Part shown: positions 1-11,130 of the stretch, piece after piece
Layout of the letters: the number at the start of each line of letters is the position of its first letter
Numbering within the stretch: position 1 is the first letter of the stretch
DNA from: Tetragonia tetragonoides
Taxonomy: Eukaryota; Streptophyta; Magnoliopsida; Caryophyllales; Aizoaceae
Assembly (NCBI GenBank): GCA_038025085.1
Contig: CM076153.1
Span: 23,163,001 to 23,227,000 of the forward strand
Direction of reading: 5' to 3'
DNA length: 64,000 bases
Translations under genes and position numbers: made by a program
Notes under the pieces: generated by a model
Told to the model about the DNA's origin: nothing
Database searches by the model: none
What the model saw: the letters and a program-made list of their open reading frames with translations, nothing else

Positions 1-41
1 TCAATATTGGCCATAAAATCGAGAGAATGCTTTTTATACCG

Positions 42-184
42 ACCGGGTAGTCTAGCCATGTGATGTGGACAAGAAAAATAAGCTTGTACATCAGGACTCA
101 AATAATTTATTTTCAACTTAAAAAATAAAATATTAAAATTCAACCAATCACCAATGCACACATCACTCGGGTAGACTACCTGGT
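42..184. mobile_element. Hairpin MITE-like element
   Basis: Two inverted arms lie at 42-67 and 159-184. The reverse complement of the left arm matches the right arm at 22 of 26 positions (shared core TAGACTACC), around a ~90 bp AT-rich loop without coding capacity. Short AT-rich hairpins of this kind are usually MITEs. I found no clear target-site duplication, so the superfamily and exact ends are open. Confidence 0.45.
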
Positions 185-359
185 GAGTAAACTAATATTT
201 CTCCACAAAATCGCCCTCCATTGGCTTCCATTAAGCATGGAGGACTTCTACATTACTAAAAAATGTAGGTTTTTAGTAAGTATCATTATTCTATTTCACA
301 TTGAATATGTCACTCCTCTCATAGTGCTTTGATAATTTTTTTAATCATCTCCTTCAATA

Positions 360-873
360 TGTGCATCTAAACTTTAGCGGTACCCTCTCTGTCTCTCCCT
401 CCTCTCGGAAAACCCTAGCCCGGCCCTTTTTTAGTGTAGGGGCTGCCTGTAGCGATTCTTCGCTAATGGGCAACCCCAATTCTTTTCTTTTTATTGTTTT
501 GTTCAGTTGTTTAGTTTCATGATATTGAATAATTTCAGTATCTCCGTCTGTTAGAGTTAATTGTCTCATTCATGTTAGTTTTTTGTTTTGGCGTTCATAT
601 GGTACTTTGGCGGATCTATTCTATCAAGAGGTGGTCTACGATATCGGATCAGAGCATTCAAAGCTATAGCAGAGTCTTCCGCGAAAAGGATGTAATATGG
701 GAAACAATGATTAAATGGAAGCCGATCGGAATTGTTGAATCTTTAGTGCTACATAGCTTTTTCATTCAAATATATTCTAATGTTTTAGATCTAATCCTTG
801 TTAAATCCAATCCTTCTTGTAAGTATCACATGACTTTCAACTAATGAAATTCTTCTTCCCTAAAAAAAAAAAA
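360..873 (+). mobile_element. Short LINE-derived retrosequence (internally deleted)
   Basis: A ~510 bp unit begins with a CT-rich leader ending in AACCCTAGCC, as plant L1 elements often do, and ends in an A-run of about 12 near 862-873. It is bracketed by a 13 bp near-identical direct repeat, ATCTCCTTCAATA (347-359) and ATCTCCTTAAATA (878-890), which fits an L1-type target-site duplication. It keeps both termini but is far too short for ORF1 or ORF2, so it reads as an internally deleted, non-autonomous LINE derivative. A 90-residue open frame (572-844) has no recognisable domain. An unrelated retro-inserted transcript is the alternative. Confidence 0.5.
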
Positions 874-890
874 GTTTATCTCCTTAAATA

Positions 891-1423
891 GTTAAATTTT
901 TAATACCTCAAGTTTTGGCTGCACAAACACCTTCTCTAAACCAATAGCTTCTGCTAACAAAATAGAGTTTTCTCCACATCGTCTTGCCCCCAAAAATCAG
1001 ATCAGATCACCTTGACTAATACAGATACTGACCCAACAATTACTTTAGCATTATTCTTTTTAGAGCCTTAGAAATTGAGCTTAACCACCTCATCCTCTAT
1101 GATTAGACGCTACATTAGTAGACGCCAAATTTTGAATTCTTTATTTTATTTTCATTTCATTTCATGTTCCTAATTTTTGAATATTAATAGTATTATTTAT
1201 TTTCCAAATTTCACTAATTCAATAATCTTAAAAAATATCAATGTATTTTCGTATTTAGTTTGCATATGGTCCACTAAATAGGTTTTGAAATCAAACTCAA
1301 TTGAGTCTGCATAGTGTAAGAGCCCATATTTTTCCAACCTTGGGCCGAGGTCCACACTTTTGCAAAACCCTTCATTTTTTATTTTCTGGGTCCAAATCCA
1401 TTTTCTATTTAAATCAATCATTT
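891..1423. other. AT-rich intergenic spacer
   Basis: No credible gene was seen. The sequence is AT-rich with short homopolymers. A 74-codon minus-strand frame at 1197-1421 has no family resemblance and is treated as chance. Confidence 0.4.
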
Positions 1424-2852
1424 TTGGCTGGACTCGCGATTAGTCAATATGGATAGAGCAAACCCAATCCGCGCGTAACTTATGCATACCCCAGCCGAGC
1501 CAGGCCTTGCGTGCTGCACTTCCAGCCCACATTCAAAAGATTTACCGTTTATTTCTTCTTGGATAACAAGTTCTTGACTTTTTGTGCGGTCCCCACTTAC
1601 TCTAACGTTCATTTCTTTTTTTTTTTTCGTTTTAATTAATTTTCTAAGATTTTTTTTTTCTTCTACTTTTTTTTAAGACTCTTTTAGTTATTTAGAAACC
1701 TTTAAATTATATTTTTACTAACTTTACGTTTATTAGTTATTAAGCTTACGCTTATAATTTATGAACTATTTTCATATTTTAAATGAAAATTAAGTTTTGT
1801 GAATGAAAAATACGTTTATATAGCTTATGAACAATTCGAATATTTTAATTGAACATTATGTTTATAACTTATACAATATTAGACTATATTTAAAATGAAC
1901 CTTACGTATATATCTTATGAACAATTAAACTACTATAAATGAACAATACTTTTATAGCTTATGAACAATTCGATCGACTATTTTAATTGAACCTTATGTT
2001 TATACCTTGTGAAATATTAGACTACTTAAAATGAAAAACCTTACGTATGTATCTTATGAACAATTAAACTATTGTAAATGAACAACACGTTTAAAGCTAA
2101 TGAACAATACGTTTATAGCTTATGGGACATTCAACCATTTTAATTTGAATCTTTGTCTATATCTTGTGAACTATTAGACTATTCAAAATGAACATTACGT
2201 ATATATCTTATGAATACTTAAACCACTCTAAATGAACTATAAGTTTATAGCTTATGAACAATTTAACTATTTTATTCAGATTTTTGTTTATACCTTATGA
2301 ACTATTAGACTATTTAAAATGAACATTACGTAAAATATCTTATGAACAATTAAACCAATATAAATGAACAATACGTTTATAGCTTATGAACAATTTGACT
2401 ATTTTAATTGAACCTTATATTTATACATTATGACTATTAGACTATATAAAAAAAAAAACCTTACGCTTATAACTTATTAGACTATTTAAAAAAAATATAT
2501 CTAATTGTTCATCAAACATAAACAAAAGAGAATATACTTTTGTAACTCCCAAAAAAGAAAACTTCGACAAATAAAATAAAGGACATCGGAAAAGCAAAAA
2601 GGAAAAAGAAAAAAGAAAACGAAAAACGAAAACTATGTGAAAAGAAGACATTTGGGGTTGGGGCGATTGGGTCACATACAACATAAGGTGTTGACTAAAT
2701 AAAAAAACGGTAACATTAGTTTGTATTTTGCTGGGTAGTGTTGTTGGGCTTAATCCCGCCCGCATGACACGCGCTCAAATGAGTGGGTTTTGGGACTTTG
2801 TGTCCATCCAACTGGGTGGACGTAGGTCTATTTAAAAAATTTCCCTTTAAAT
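1424..2852. mobile_element. Long relative of a GCTGGACC-type non-autonomous element
   Basis: The left part (1424-1620) and right end (near 2800-2852) resemble the left and right parts of the ~305 bp element at 12,661-12,965. Both have GGCTGGACT and a CCCACTTACTCT block on the left, and both end GTCCA...AGGTCTA...TAAAAAATTTCC on the right. This copy is ~1.4 kb because it carries the AT-rich tandem array at 1775-2480. The relationship comes from shared motifs rather than an alignment, and the left terminus is uncertain. Confidence 0.35.
1775..2480. repeat. AT-rich tandem array, ~131-154 bp units built of ~44 bp subunits
   Basis: The motif ATATCTTATGAACAATTAAA recurs with spacings of about 139, 154 and 131 bp. 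Each unit consists of three diverged ~44 bp subunits: one with TAGCTTATGAACAATT, one with ACCTTATGAACTATTAGA and one with ATATCTTATGAACAATTAAA. About five to six degenerate units are visible. It is non-coding. The two-level periodicity is a higher-order repeat structure like that of satellites, on a small scale. Confidence 0.7.
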
Positions 2853-2909
2853 TTGTTTTCCCTCTTTTGCTTTATGTGTAGATGTACCATATTATAATTT
2901 AATTTTCTA

Positions 2910-4158
2910 TTTTTTTTTGACAAATGAAAATACATCTATATATTAAACAACATTAAACGTTAGTCTTAGAGATCCCAACAGCATCAGAAAACAAAATATC
3001 AAAGAGGCCTAGGGGAGGGTCACTAAAGAAGACTAAATCTTCATTGCAGAGGAAGCTAAAATTGGCAAGCCAGTCCGTAGCTTCATTAGCTTCACGATAA
3101 ACATGCTCCACATGCACTTCCCAGTTTGTATCAGTGAGCAGTGCCCGACATTATAAAAGGAGGAAGTAGTTTGGGACTTTGGGTTCCAAGGCTTTGGGTC
3201 CTCGTGCAACGCCAATACTACAACCTCAGAGTCCACTTCAAGCGATTGAGAGCCTACAAACACCCATGTCTCTGGCCATGAGCATCCCCTTAAGCACAGC
3301 AAACAGCTCCGCACGAACTGACGAGCAGCTGCCGCACTTGTCACTAAAACATGTTTAGCTAAATCATGAGCCATACAATTTAACTTACATGGAATGAAAT
3401 AGAAAATATAAAAAGAAAAAGAACTAGCTAAATCCTTGATATAAGAAACACTGTCCTCCATATCTAAAGATGGCTTGATTGCACCATTGATTGCTTCAAT
3501 AACAGTTTTTGCATCTGATGATAAAATTTTCATATGTAAAAGTCTTTTCCTTTTAGCCACTTGCAAAACAGAGATTATAGCCTGTGTTTCGGAGATTTCA
3601 GCTGCATTGGAGTGACATCGACTAGCACCTGTTTCAATAATTACTCCTTTGTCTTCAGATGCAGCAACCCAGCCATAAGCACCCCACAATGAACCCTTCT
3701 TCCATGCACCATCAGTATAGAAGACAATATGCAGATGTGACTACAAGGTATTATCTGTATCAATATGATTTGTTTCTTCTGTATCTGCCTTCGTTCCATC
3801 AGCTCTAGAAACTCCCCATTGCGAGCCTAAATAAGACGCCTTAAATGCTTCTGCAAAGTTATTATTGATAAAAGCTATGGCATGATTAATAGAATGAAGC
3901 GTACTACGGAAAATGGCATCATTTCGAAGTAACCATAGAGACCAAATGACACAGATGAGATACAAACTGCCATGGATTTTATTTTTACTTGCCTTTTGTT
4001 GCTCTTGTATAACGTCGTCATACAGCATTACGTACCAATAATCTATTGACCTAGTGGTTAAAATTGAAGTATTGATTACATTAAATCCTACTGTCAAATT
4101 CCCTTTTTCTCATGTAAATGTATATTGTACTGATTTTTTAGTGTCATTTGAACCAATG
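2910..4158 (-). mobile_element. 5'-truncated LINE tail, antisense
   Basis: On the minus strand this region carries the C-terminal part of a plant L1 ORF2 and ends in an A-run (a T-run at 2910-2918 on the plus strand). The EN and RT domains are absent, which is typical 5' truncation during target-primed reverse transcription. A second T-run followed by GACAA at 4159-4166 resembles the first 3' end (T-run, GACAA), so another LINE tail may abut it at 4159 onward. No convincing target-site duplication was found. Confidence 0.6.
3033..4097 (-). pseudogene. LINE ORF2 C-terminal RNase H (RVT_3-like), broken
   Basis: This encodes the plant-type RNase H that closes many plant L1 ORF2 proteins, which would degrade RNA in the RNA-DNA hybrid during retrotransposition. 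On the minus strand, FYTDGAWKKGS near 3695 gives the first catalytic Asp, ILSSDAKTVIEAI near 3515 gives a second acidic site, and CMAHDLAKH near 3365 is the C-terminal signature. The upstream segment (3741-4097) is in another frame and holds the tryptophan-rich linker between RT and RNase H. A frameshift near 3741 and loss of everything upstream make it a dead fragment. No promoter is visible. Confidence 0.65.
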
Positions 4159-4428
4159 TTTTTTTTGACAAGGCGTCCAAAATTATCCTTTTTATGTCTA
4201 TAAATGTACTTTCAAACACCGGTAAAAGCTTACCACCTAGGCCATATTCTCTTTATTTGTTCCATATTGTTAATGTATCCTTAACTAACATAGAATTACC
4301 ATTTAAAATCTTTCATAGGGTCCAGGGAGTGCTCTAACTAATTATGGCTACAAAGCCTATTGATCTTCCCAATAGCAAGTAGTAAAGTTGGTTTTTCTTT
4401 TTTGATAATTTAAGTAGTATAGTTGTTC
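4159..4428. other. Spacer with possible second LINE 3' end
   Basis: The stretch starts with an 8-T run and GACAA, like the 3' terminus of the neighbouring antisense LINE, then continues as AT-rich sequence without coding potential. Assignment to a LINE 3' UTR is tentative. Confidence 0.3.
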
Positions 4429-5010
4429 GTTGGGTGATTCCTTGCTCTCCTAATTGGTCTTTCTGGTCTTGTTACAATATACAATGTGCTCCTAACCGCG
4501 GTGCATCGAGATTAAATAAGTGTTCCATTAGGAACGATTGTTGTTAGAGTGATTCTTGCTGGCGAATAGGAATGAATGAAATCTTTCCTGCCCTCCTCCC
4601 TTACAATTTTCAACCGGAAAAAACACCGATTTGGATGCCAGTTCAGGAAAGGAAGTAGACTTGCAACCAGGAAAAATGAAACTTTTTGGATTTGAATCAA
4701 TTGAGAACTTTGACCTTGCCTACTCTGATTTGGTGGGTATCGTAATCGTATAATAAGATAAAGGCTCCTTTTATTTAGTTTAGGAGTGATCCTCTAACGA
4801 GAAATATCGTAAGAGAGCATATCATTGAAAATTGTAAGGAAGGAGGGCAGGAAAGATTTCATTCATTCCTATTCGCCAGCAAGAATCACTTTAACAACAA
4901 TCGTTCCTAATGGAACACTTATTTAATCTCGATGCACCGCGGTTAGGAACACACTGTATATTGTAACAAGACCAGAAAGACCAATTAGGAGAGCAAGGGA
5001 TCACCCAACA
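4429..5010. mobile_element. Foldback element with ~185 bp inverted arms
   Basis: The left arm (4429-4613) and right arm (4824-5010) are near-perfect reverse complements over about 185 bp, including GCAAGAATCACT/AGTGATTCTTGC and the block around CACCGCGG. They enclose a ~210 bp unique loop. Flanks AATTTAAGTAGTAT (4407-4420) and AATCTAAGTAATCT (5026-5039) agree at 11 of 14 positions and could include a 9-10 bp target duplication. Long arms with such a duplication suggest a Mutator-like (MULE) or foldback element. The loop could hold a captured host fragment, but I do not recognise it. Confidence 0.6.
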
Positions 5011-5171
5011 ACGGGTACTATCTAGAATCTAAGTAATCTAATATTTGAAGGTAATTAAATGTTAAAAAAAAACACTTCAAATATATTGTATGTTTGTAGT
5101 TTAGGACTACAAAAGCTCTTTTAATAGTTTCTCTCTTCTTTTTTTCAAAATTTAATTTCATGGTGCGATAA

Positions 5172-5491
5172 GGATGTGTTCTTTTTGACTTATTGGACCT
5201 TATTCAATCAGTGGAAAAAAAGTGGTAAGACCTTACCTAATCAGTGGATAAACCTTACTGAATCAGTGATAGAGTCAGTGGCATGACACATTACTCAATC
5301 AGTGAAAATTAGTGGCAAGACCCACATTCTTACTCATAGAATCAGTGGCAAACCCTTACTGAATCAGTGAGAATCAGTGAAAGGACCTTACCGAATTAGT
5401 GAAAATCAGTGACAGAGCCTTACCCAATCAGTGAAAATCAATGGTAGGACATTAACTCAATCAGTGAGAATAAGTGGAAAACAACGCACCC
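5172..5491. mobile_element. Tourist-like minisatellite MITE, copy A
   Basis: A ~320 bp element lies between TAA trinucleotides (5169-5171 and 5492-5494), the target duplication expected for PIF/Harbinger-Tourist MITEs. Imperfect terminal inverted repeats are GGATGTGTTCTTTTT at the left and, read inward, GGGTGCGTTGTTTTC at the right. The interior is made of degenerate 32 bp units around ACCTTACCCAATCAGTG and AAAATCAGTGGCAAG. It has no coding capacity. Related copies lie at 12,643, ~14,490 and 15,082. Confidence 0.65.
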
Positions 5492-5509
5492 TAAGAAACA
5501 ACCCACAGT

Positions 5510-5870
5510 GTCCAAGTCTTCCACTGAGGCTGAGTATCTTTTCGTAACTTATTCTATTGTTGAAACACTTTTTGTTCGTCATTTGCTGCTTGAGATTGGT
5601 TTTGTACATTCGCCAGCCTATGAAGGTTGATTATGACAAAGTCAGCGCTACATACATGTCTGTCAATCATGTTCTGCATGACCGTAGAAACACGTTGATG
5701 TTGCCTATCACTTTGTTCGTGAACAAGTAGCAAATGGTTCTCTGGTGGTTCGTTATATCCCTACCAAGTTTCAGCCCGCTGATATCTTCACTAAAGGGCC
5801 GTCTTCTCAGCGATTTTTGTATCTTAAGGACAAAATTTGGTGTGTGCTCCCCCACCAGTTTGAGGGGGTG
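5510..5870 (+). pseudogene. Ty1/copia pol 3' remnant (RNase H C-terminus)
   Basis: Broken frames encode the end of a copia RNase H domain: SSTEAEY-like residues near 5530, then HFVREQVANGSLVVRY and IPTKFQPADIFTKG near 5715-5800, the conserved C-terminal block of copia pol. It stops just before a polypurine stretch (GAGGGGGTG). Everything upstream is missing, so this is a terminal fragment with no coding function. It abuts the right end of MITE copy A. Confidence 0.7.
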
Positions 5871-6022
5871 TGATAGTGAATTAGAATTAGAATTAGAATA
5901 GGAAATTAATTTTGTAAATATTCTCTTTAGCCTTAGCTTACACTAATCTTTATATATGCGTCAGGGCTCCCTTATTAATTAGGTTGAGCCATTTAGTATA
6001 ATTTTTGTACATTATCTTTACA
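5871..6022 (+). repeat. Partial copia 3' LTR
   Basis: Immediately after the polypurine stretch the sequence starts TGATAGTGAATTAG, as a copia LTR should. It continues as AT-rich U3-like DNA with GAATTAGAATTAG repeats. The distal end is not defined; TTTACA at ~6022 is one candidate terminus. Confidence 0.4.
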
Positions 6023-6460
6023 TAAAAACTTGTTTAACATGGTCTTATGGTACCTTTTTAGTGAAACATAGGTCACTGCTCAAAAATAAGTGACCCCTAT
6101 ATTTATAAATAATGACCCTATTTTTTTGTGAGTTAGTCTTACACAAAACTTGCTCTTATCTTTATAAGTATGCGATTTAGTGTATCTGATCTGAAAATTC
6201 AGGTATCCGACTTATTGGATATTCGATTTATTTCGGATCGGATACGAATCACTTTTTACCGATGAAAAAATTCGGGTATCCGATTTTTCGGATCGATTCG
6301 ATATCCACTTTAAAACACCCCTAGCTCTATTTGCGGTGGTCGATAATTAGCTTTGTTTTTTTCTTTTAAATTTATTTTGAGTGGGGTGTTTTGTAACCAC
6401 AATATGTTATAAAGACTGGAAATAGAAGAGGAAAAAAAACTTAGACTATGGCGTTGGTAG
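6023..6460. other. Spacer with GGATCGGAT-rich stretch
   Basis: No gene was seen. From 6185 to 6310 the sequence is rich in alternating GGAT/ATCC words such as TTCGGATCGGATACGAATC, which can fold locally. Confidence 0.35.
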
Positions 6461-6476
6461 TCTACTATCTAGGGTG
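6461..6476. repeat. 5' target-site duplication of the LINE
   Basis: TCTACTATCTAGGGTG here matches TCTACTCTCTAGGGTG at 12,632-12,647 at 15 of 16 positions. The downstream copy directly follows the LINE A-run, so the pair marks the insertion site. Confidence 0.75.
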
Positions 6477-6768
6477 AACTTACATACGTAGAGATGCCTT
6501 GTCACATAGGCCCTTTCATTTCCTCCTGGAAACCTAAACATCTTTACGGGTTTTATCATCGTGATCCATCTTTTCCTTACCATTTTCCTCAAATAAGTTG
6601 CCTCCTTTATTTTATTTCCTTCCTCAAAGCTACATCCTTTTACCTCTCTTCCCATCTTTTCTCACGCTGCTACCCTTCCTCTTTCGATATAAAAAACTCT
6701 CCTTTCTTTTCTTTTACAAAAGTTCCCTCCTTTTTAGTTACAAAAAGCTGCAAACACTCAAAAATTGC

Positions 6769-8553
6769 ATGGAAAACTTAGATTTGGCTAATTATTACGA
6801 AGAACTCCAGCAAGAAGAGGAAATCCGCCAAAAATACGGTGATCAATATAATACTTCTGATGAAGAACCGCATCTCCTTGACAACGAGGAGCTCACATAC
6901 AGAGTCTCGAACCTGTGTGTTGTTGGGAAAGTCATCACTGACATCCCTATCCAGTGAGGTTGGCAAGATCTGTCATGGCAAAAGCTTGGCTCTTCCAAGG
7001 TAACCCTAAAATTTCTATCATAAGTGATACTCACTTGGTCACTTCCTTTATACCTTTAAGGATAAAAGAGATAGAGATAAAATACTTGTTAATAGCACTT
7101 GGGGTGTTCTAGGTAGACAGGTTATCATAAAAAACTGGGACCTATGCCATAAAATTATTGAACTTGATTTTAATCACTCACCATTCTGGCTGCAAATTCA
7201 TAATCTCGACCACCAAAAATTTTCACCAAAAAATGTTGTGACGATAGGGAAGAGATATGGTCGTGTCCTGGGTATTTATAAAGTCTTAGATGATCGTTGG
7301 GTCACTAGAAGTTTTATGAGAGTAAGGGTTGTCTTGGATGCTAGGAAACTTCTACCAAAAGGTCTTGTGTTCACTGTAAATGGATAAAAAAAAAAACCTG
7401 GATAGGCATCAAAACAGAAAGATTGTCTGATTATTGCTATAATTGGGGGAGACTTGGCCATGATGTAGGTGAATTCTCTCTGGAGAAAAAGGTTTTTAAA
7501 CATCCAGACCCAAGTTACACAGTTAATCATAAAGCTACATACAAATTTGGATGATTGGAATGCATCGCTTAGACCCATTGCAAAATTTTTCCCACAAGAG
7601 GAACTTGATGTTGTGGATTCCTTAACATCTCCTATGGATAAGGATGGAGGTAAAATCCTGGACCCTTTATTTGAACCAACTCCTACTGTTCTCTCCCCAA
7701 GGAAAAGGTGCTGCAAAGCATAAAGAAGTTATGGGCAACTTCAAAAATTCTGAGACCTAGATGGTTGAAAAATTCAACATCAATACTGGCATCTTTGAAA
7801 GATTCAGCCACAAGATGGTGGAAAAGTTCAACCCGAGACTCCTCAAAGCCAGAAAACCCATAGCCAAACATCCCAATGTATCAACATTCCCTCTGCTTGC
7901 AACCCTTTAAAACATACCCCAACCAGCCTTTATGACATCTCCCCTCTACCTTCACCTACAAAAATTGCAGCCCAAGTCAGAATGGTCCAGAAATTCTACA
8001 GCCTGGAGCCATACCCAGACCAACCATTGAGATCCAACACCAACATCACTGACTTACCCTCCCCTTCCCACTCTAAACTAGATTACAACCACTACCCAGA
8101 TTCTGAGCCTGAAGAAAATGAAAACCACACACTCCCTGAGCTTCCTTCTAGCCAAAACACACTTCCTCATCCAACCCCAAACTCACAACCATCCTTTCCC
8201 CCCAACCTCTCTGCAGCCCTAGACAAACTCACCCTCAAAAGGAAGCTGCGCTCTACAGTTTCAAAACCTGATACACAATTTGAACCCAGACACAAGAAAG
8301 CTTTAAAAAGCCTGATTGAGATGCCTTTTATTCCCCCTGATGATTTAGTCTTGATTGACAACTACATTCCTGGCTTCATGTCAAAACCTGAAAGCAGGTC
8401 TAAAATGAAGAAGAAAAGGCAGGTGATTGCATAGAAGATTGAACAGAGATTGAGTGGAGTAGATGCTTACCAACAAATTCTGGATGAATTTCAACAACTG
8501 TGTAAAAGAGTCGAGGAGGCGGGCTTGCCCATGCCCCCAACCCTCCAATGTTA
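6769..8553 (+). pseudogene. LINE ORF1: DUF4283 / zinc-knuckle protein, broken
   Basis: ORF1 of plant L1 elements is thought to bind the element RNA. The ATG at 6769 opens an acidic N-terminus (YYEELQQEEEIRQKYG) followed by ELTYRVSNLCVVGKVITD, the start of a DUF4283-like fold. A stop near 6957 and frameshifts move the rest to other frames: MAKAWLFQG near 6975, IKNWDLCHKIIELDF near 7130, LSDYCYNWGRLGHDV near 7420. The last is a CCHC-type knuckle with two of its Cys replaced (Trp and Phe). From 7982 to 8434 a Pro/Ser/Glu-rich segment ends in a basic stretch. At least four disruptions make it non-functional. Confidence 0.7.
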
Positions 8554-11130
8554 GGCATCCTCTAGAACTGTCGGGGGTTGGGGGGCACCGCGACAACTGT
8601 CCATGTGAGAGCCCTATCTCAAAATTATAATCCTGATTGAATCTTTTTATCTGAGACTATGTTAGATGAAGTAGTTGCTGTAAAAAAGGTTCAAGGATTG
8701 GGGTTTGACAATATTGAAGCCATTTATGCAAGTGGCAAGTCTGGTGGTTTAGTTGTAATGTGGCACAATGGTCCTGAGATAGTTTTAGTTCTAAAAAATT
8801 CTTCAAGTCAAAAATAGGAATCTGGGTGAAATTTGGCTTTTTGTTCTTGTATATAGGGCACCAAACCACGCGAACCAAAGAGCATTCTGGGATGCTTTCA
8901 TAGCTGTGGTGGAACATTTCAAACTTCCTGTCTGCATAGGGGGTGATTTCAATGACATCTGCAAAAGTGAAGAAGTGTGGGGTGGAGCCAGCTCAAATCA
9001 GAATTTTGGAGGAGGGTTATGGCACACCACTCAGTAGCTGGCCTTAATGGATCTGGAGTATAGTGGAAATCCATACACTTGGTTCACTAAAGTAGGAGGG
9101 AAAATAGTTATGAAAAAAATATTGAATAGGATTATTTGCTCCACTGATTGGAGAAGTATGTATCCTAAAGCAACTGTGAGACATCTGGTAGCTGCTGTCT
9201 TTGACCATTCACCTATGTTGCTGAACACACAAGGTGAAAAAGATGTAGGGCCTAGACCTTTCAAGTCTGAAGCCATGTGGCTTAGGGATGATTTGTGCAA
9301 GGATGCTATTGATGAAGCTTGGCAGAGGGATCCCAAAGGATCCTATGGTTACAAACTAAAACTGAAAATTGAAGAGTACAAAGGAGGCTCTCAAGAAGTG
9401 GAACAAATATTACTTTGGGAATGTTCAGGAGCAGATCAGAGAGATTACTGATAAAATCTCCAACATACATGCTGACAATGCCTATCAGGGACAATGCAAT
9501 ATCACAAGTCTTCAAGAACAACTGAATGAATTGTACTGCAGGGAGGCAGTGATGCATAGACAAAGATCCAGAGTTCACTTCATGAAGGAAGGTGACCTCA
9601 ACACCAGATTTTTCCACATGATGACTGTCAAAAGGAGAAGAAGAAATGGTATTGATTATCTAAAGAGGGATGATGGATCCTGGAGAACTACTATGAGATT
9701 GCAAACAACTTTACTCAATAATTCAAGAAACTGTTTGAGTCTTCTCAACCAGATATTACTCATAATATGCATGATATGTTTTCTCCTATTATTTCTGAGC
9801 ATGATAATGTTATTTTATGTGCAATTCCTAACAATAAGGAAATTGTTCACACTGTAAAAGCATGCACCCTACAAAATCACCTGGCCTAGATGGTTTTCCT
9901 TCCCTTTTTTTTATCAGAATTTCTAGCACATTGTTAAATCTGATGTAATCAAGATGGTTAAATCCTTCTTCAGGGAAGGCTTCCTCTTGAAAGAACTAAA
10001 CCATACTCACATTACCCTCATCCCCAAAAGTGACAAGGCTTGCTCTGTAAAATATTATAGGCCTATAGATCTTTGCAATGTTGTTTACAAGATTGTTTCA
10101 AAGATTTTGGCTAACAGATTGAAAGGCCGTTTAGAAAATATTGTTAGTCCTGTTCAATCTGCCTTTGTACCAGGTAGATTTATAAGTGACAACACAATGA
10201 TGATCAATGAAGTTCTCCACACTATGCAAAGGTCCAGCTCCAAGGAAGGCCTTATGACACTCAAAATAGACATGTCAAAGGCCTTTGATAAAGTTGAATG
10301 GGACTGTATTGGTAATATTCTTTCAGCTTTGGGATTTTCTAACAAGTTTAAACAACTGATACTCTAATGCATCTCCACCACCTCATTCTCCGTCTTGGTG
10401 AGTGGAAGAACTCAAGGATTCTTCAGGACTGAGAGGGGTCTAAGGCAGGGAGACCCACTATCACCCTTCCTCTTTGTGTTGACAATGGAGCTTCTAACCA
10501 GATTGATTGCCTCTGAACAAGTGAAAGGGAAATGGAAGGGTATCTCGATTGACAGGTTTTGTGAAAGTATCAGCCACCTTCTATATGTTGATGACTTGGT
10601 CATATTTGCAAGGGCACCTGAGAAAAATGCCCATAGCCATAAAAAAATATCCTAGAAGATATGGAGACGTTCAGTGGTTTGGCTGCAAACACCCTCAAGT
10701 CTGGGGTTTATTACAACAAGAAGATAAAGCAGGAGAACATCAACAAGGTGCACATAATTCTGAAGTTCAAGAAGATGGAAAAACATGCAGTCTATTTGGG
10801 CCTTCCCATCTTCAGAAATGAAAGTAAAAAGAAAAGATTTACTTTGGTTTTGGAAAGACTGCAACAAAAAATGAAAACCTGGAAAGCAAAATCTCTTTCA
10901 TATGCTGGTAGAGCTACATTTCTCCAAGCTGTAGCTACAGCTATCCCATCATATGCTATGTCCAGCAACCTCCTCCCCCAAAATTTATGCAAGGAGCTTG
11001 ATGCAAACATGAGGGATTTTTGGTGGGGTTTTGGAGAAAATAAGGAATTTACTATAAAAGCTGGAGAGGGTGCTGCCTCCCTACTACCTTGGGAGGGCTG
11101 AATTTGAGGCAAATGACATATTACAATCAA
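8554..11130 (+). pseudogene. LINE ORF2: endonuclease and reverse transcriptase, broken
   Basis: ORF2 nicks target DNA and copies the element RNA in place. The endonuclease starts at NCRGLGG near 8570 and continues with KSGGLVVMWHNG near 8740 and CIGGDFNDI near 8935, the GDFN metal-site block. The reverse transcriptase shows LIPKSDKACSVKYYRPI near 10,020, SAFVPGRFISDNT near 10,160, KIDMSKAFDKVEWD near 10,265 and LRQGDPLSPFLF near 10,440. The catalytic box is LLYVDDLVIFA near 10,590, so the usual plant-LINE A/ADD is YVDD here. Stops at ~8565 and 10,366 and shifts near 9450, 9700, 9860 and 10,650 inactivate it. Confidence 0.8.

Noticed and set aside
5172..5491. CRISPR-like regular 32 bp direct repeats
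   Set aside because: The context is plant nuclear DNA, the units are degenerate and contiguous with no distinct spacers, and no cas genes exist. A minisatellite MITE explains them.
6598..6957. Long upstream start for LINE ORF1
   Set aside because: The part before the ATG at 6769 is a Phe/Leu/Ser-rich translation of a pyrimidine-rich 5' leader.
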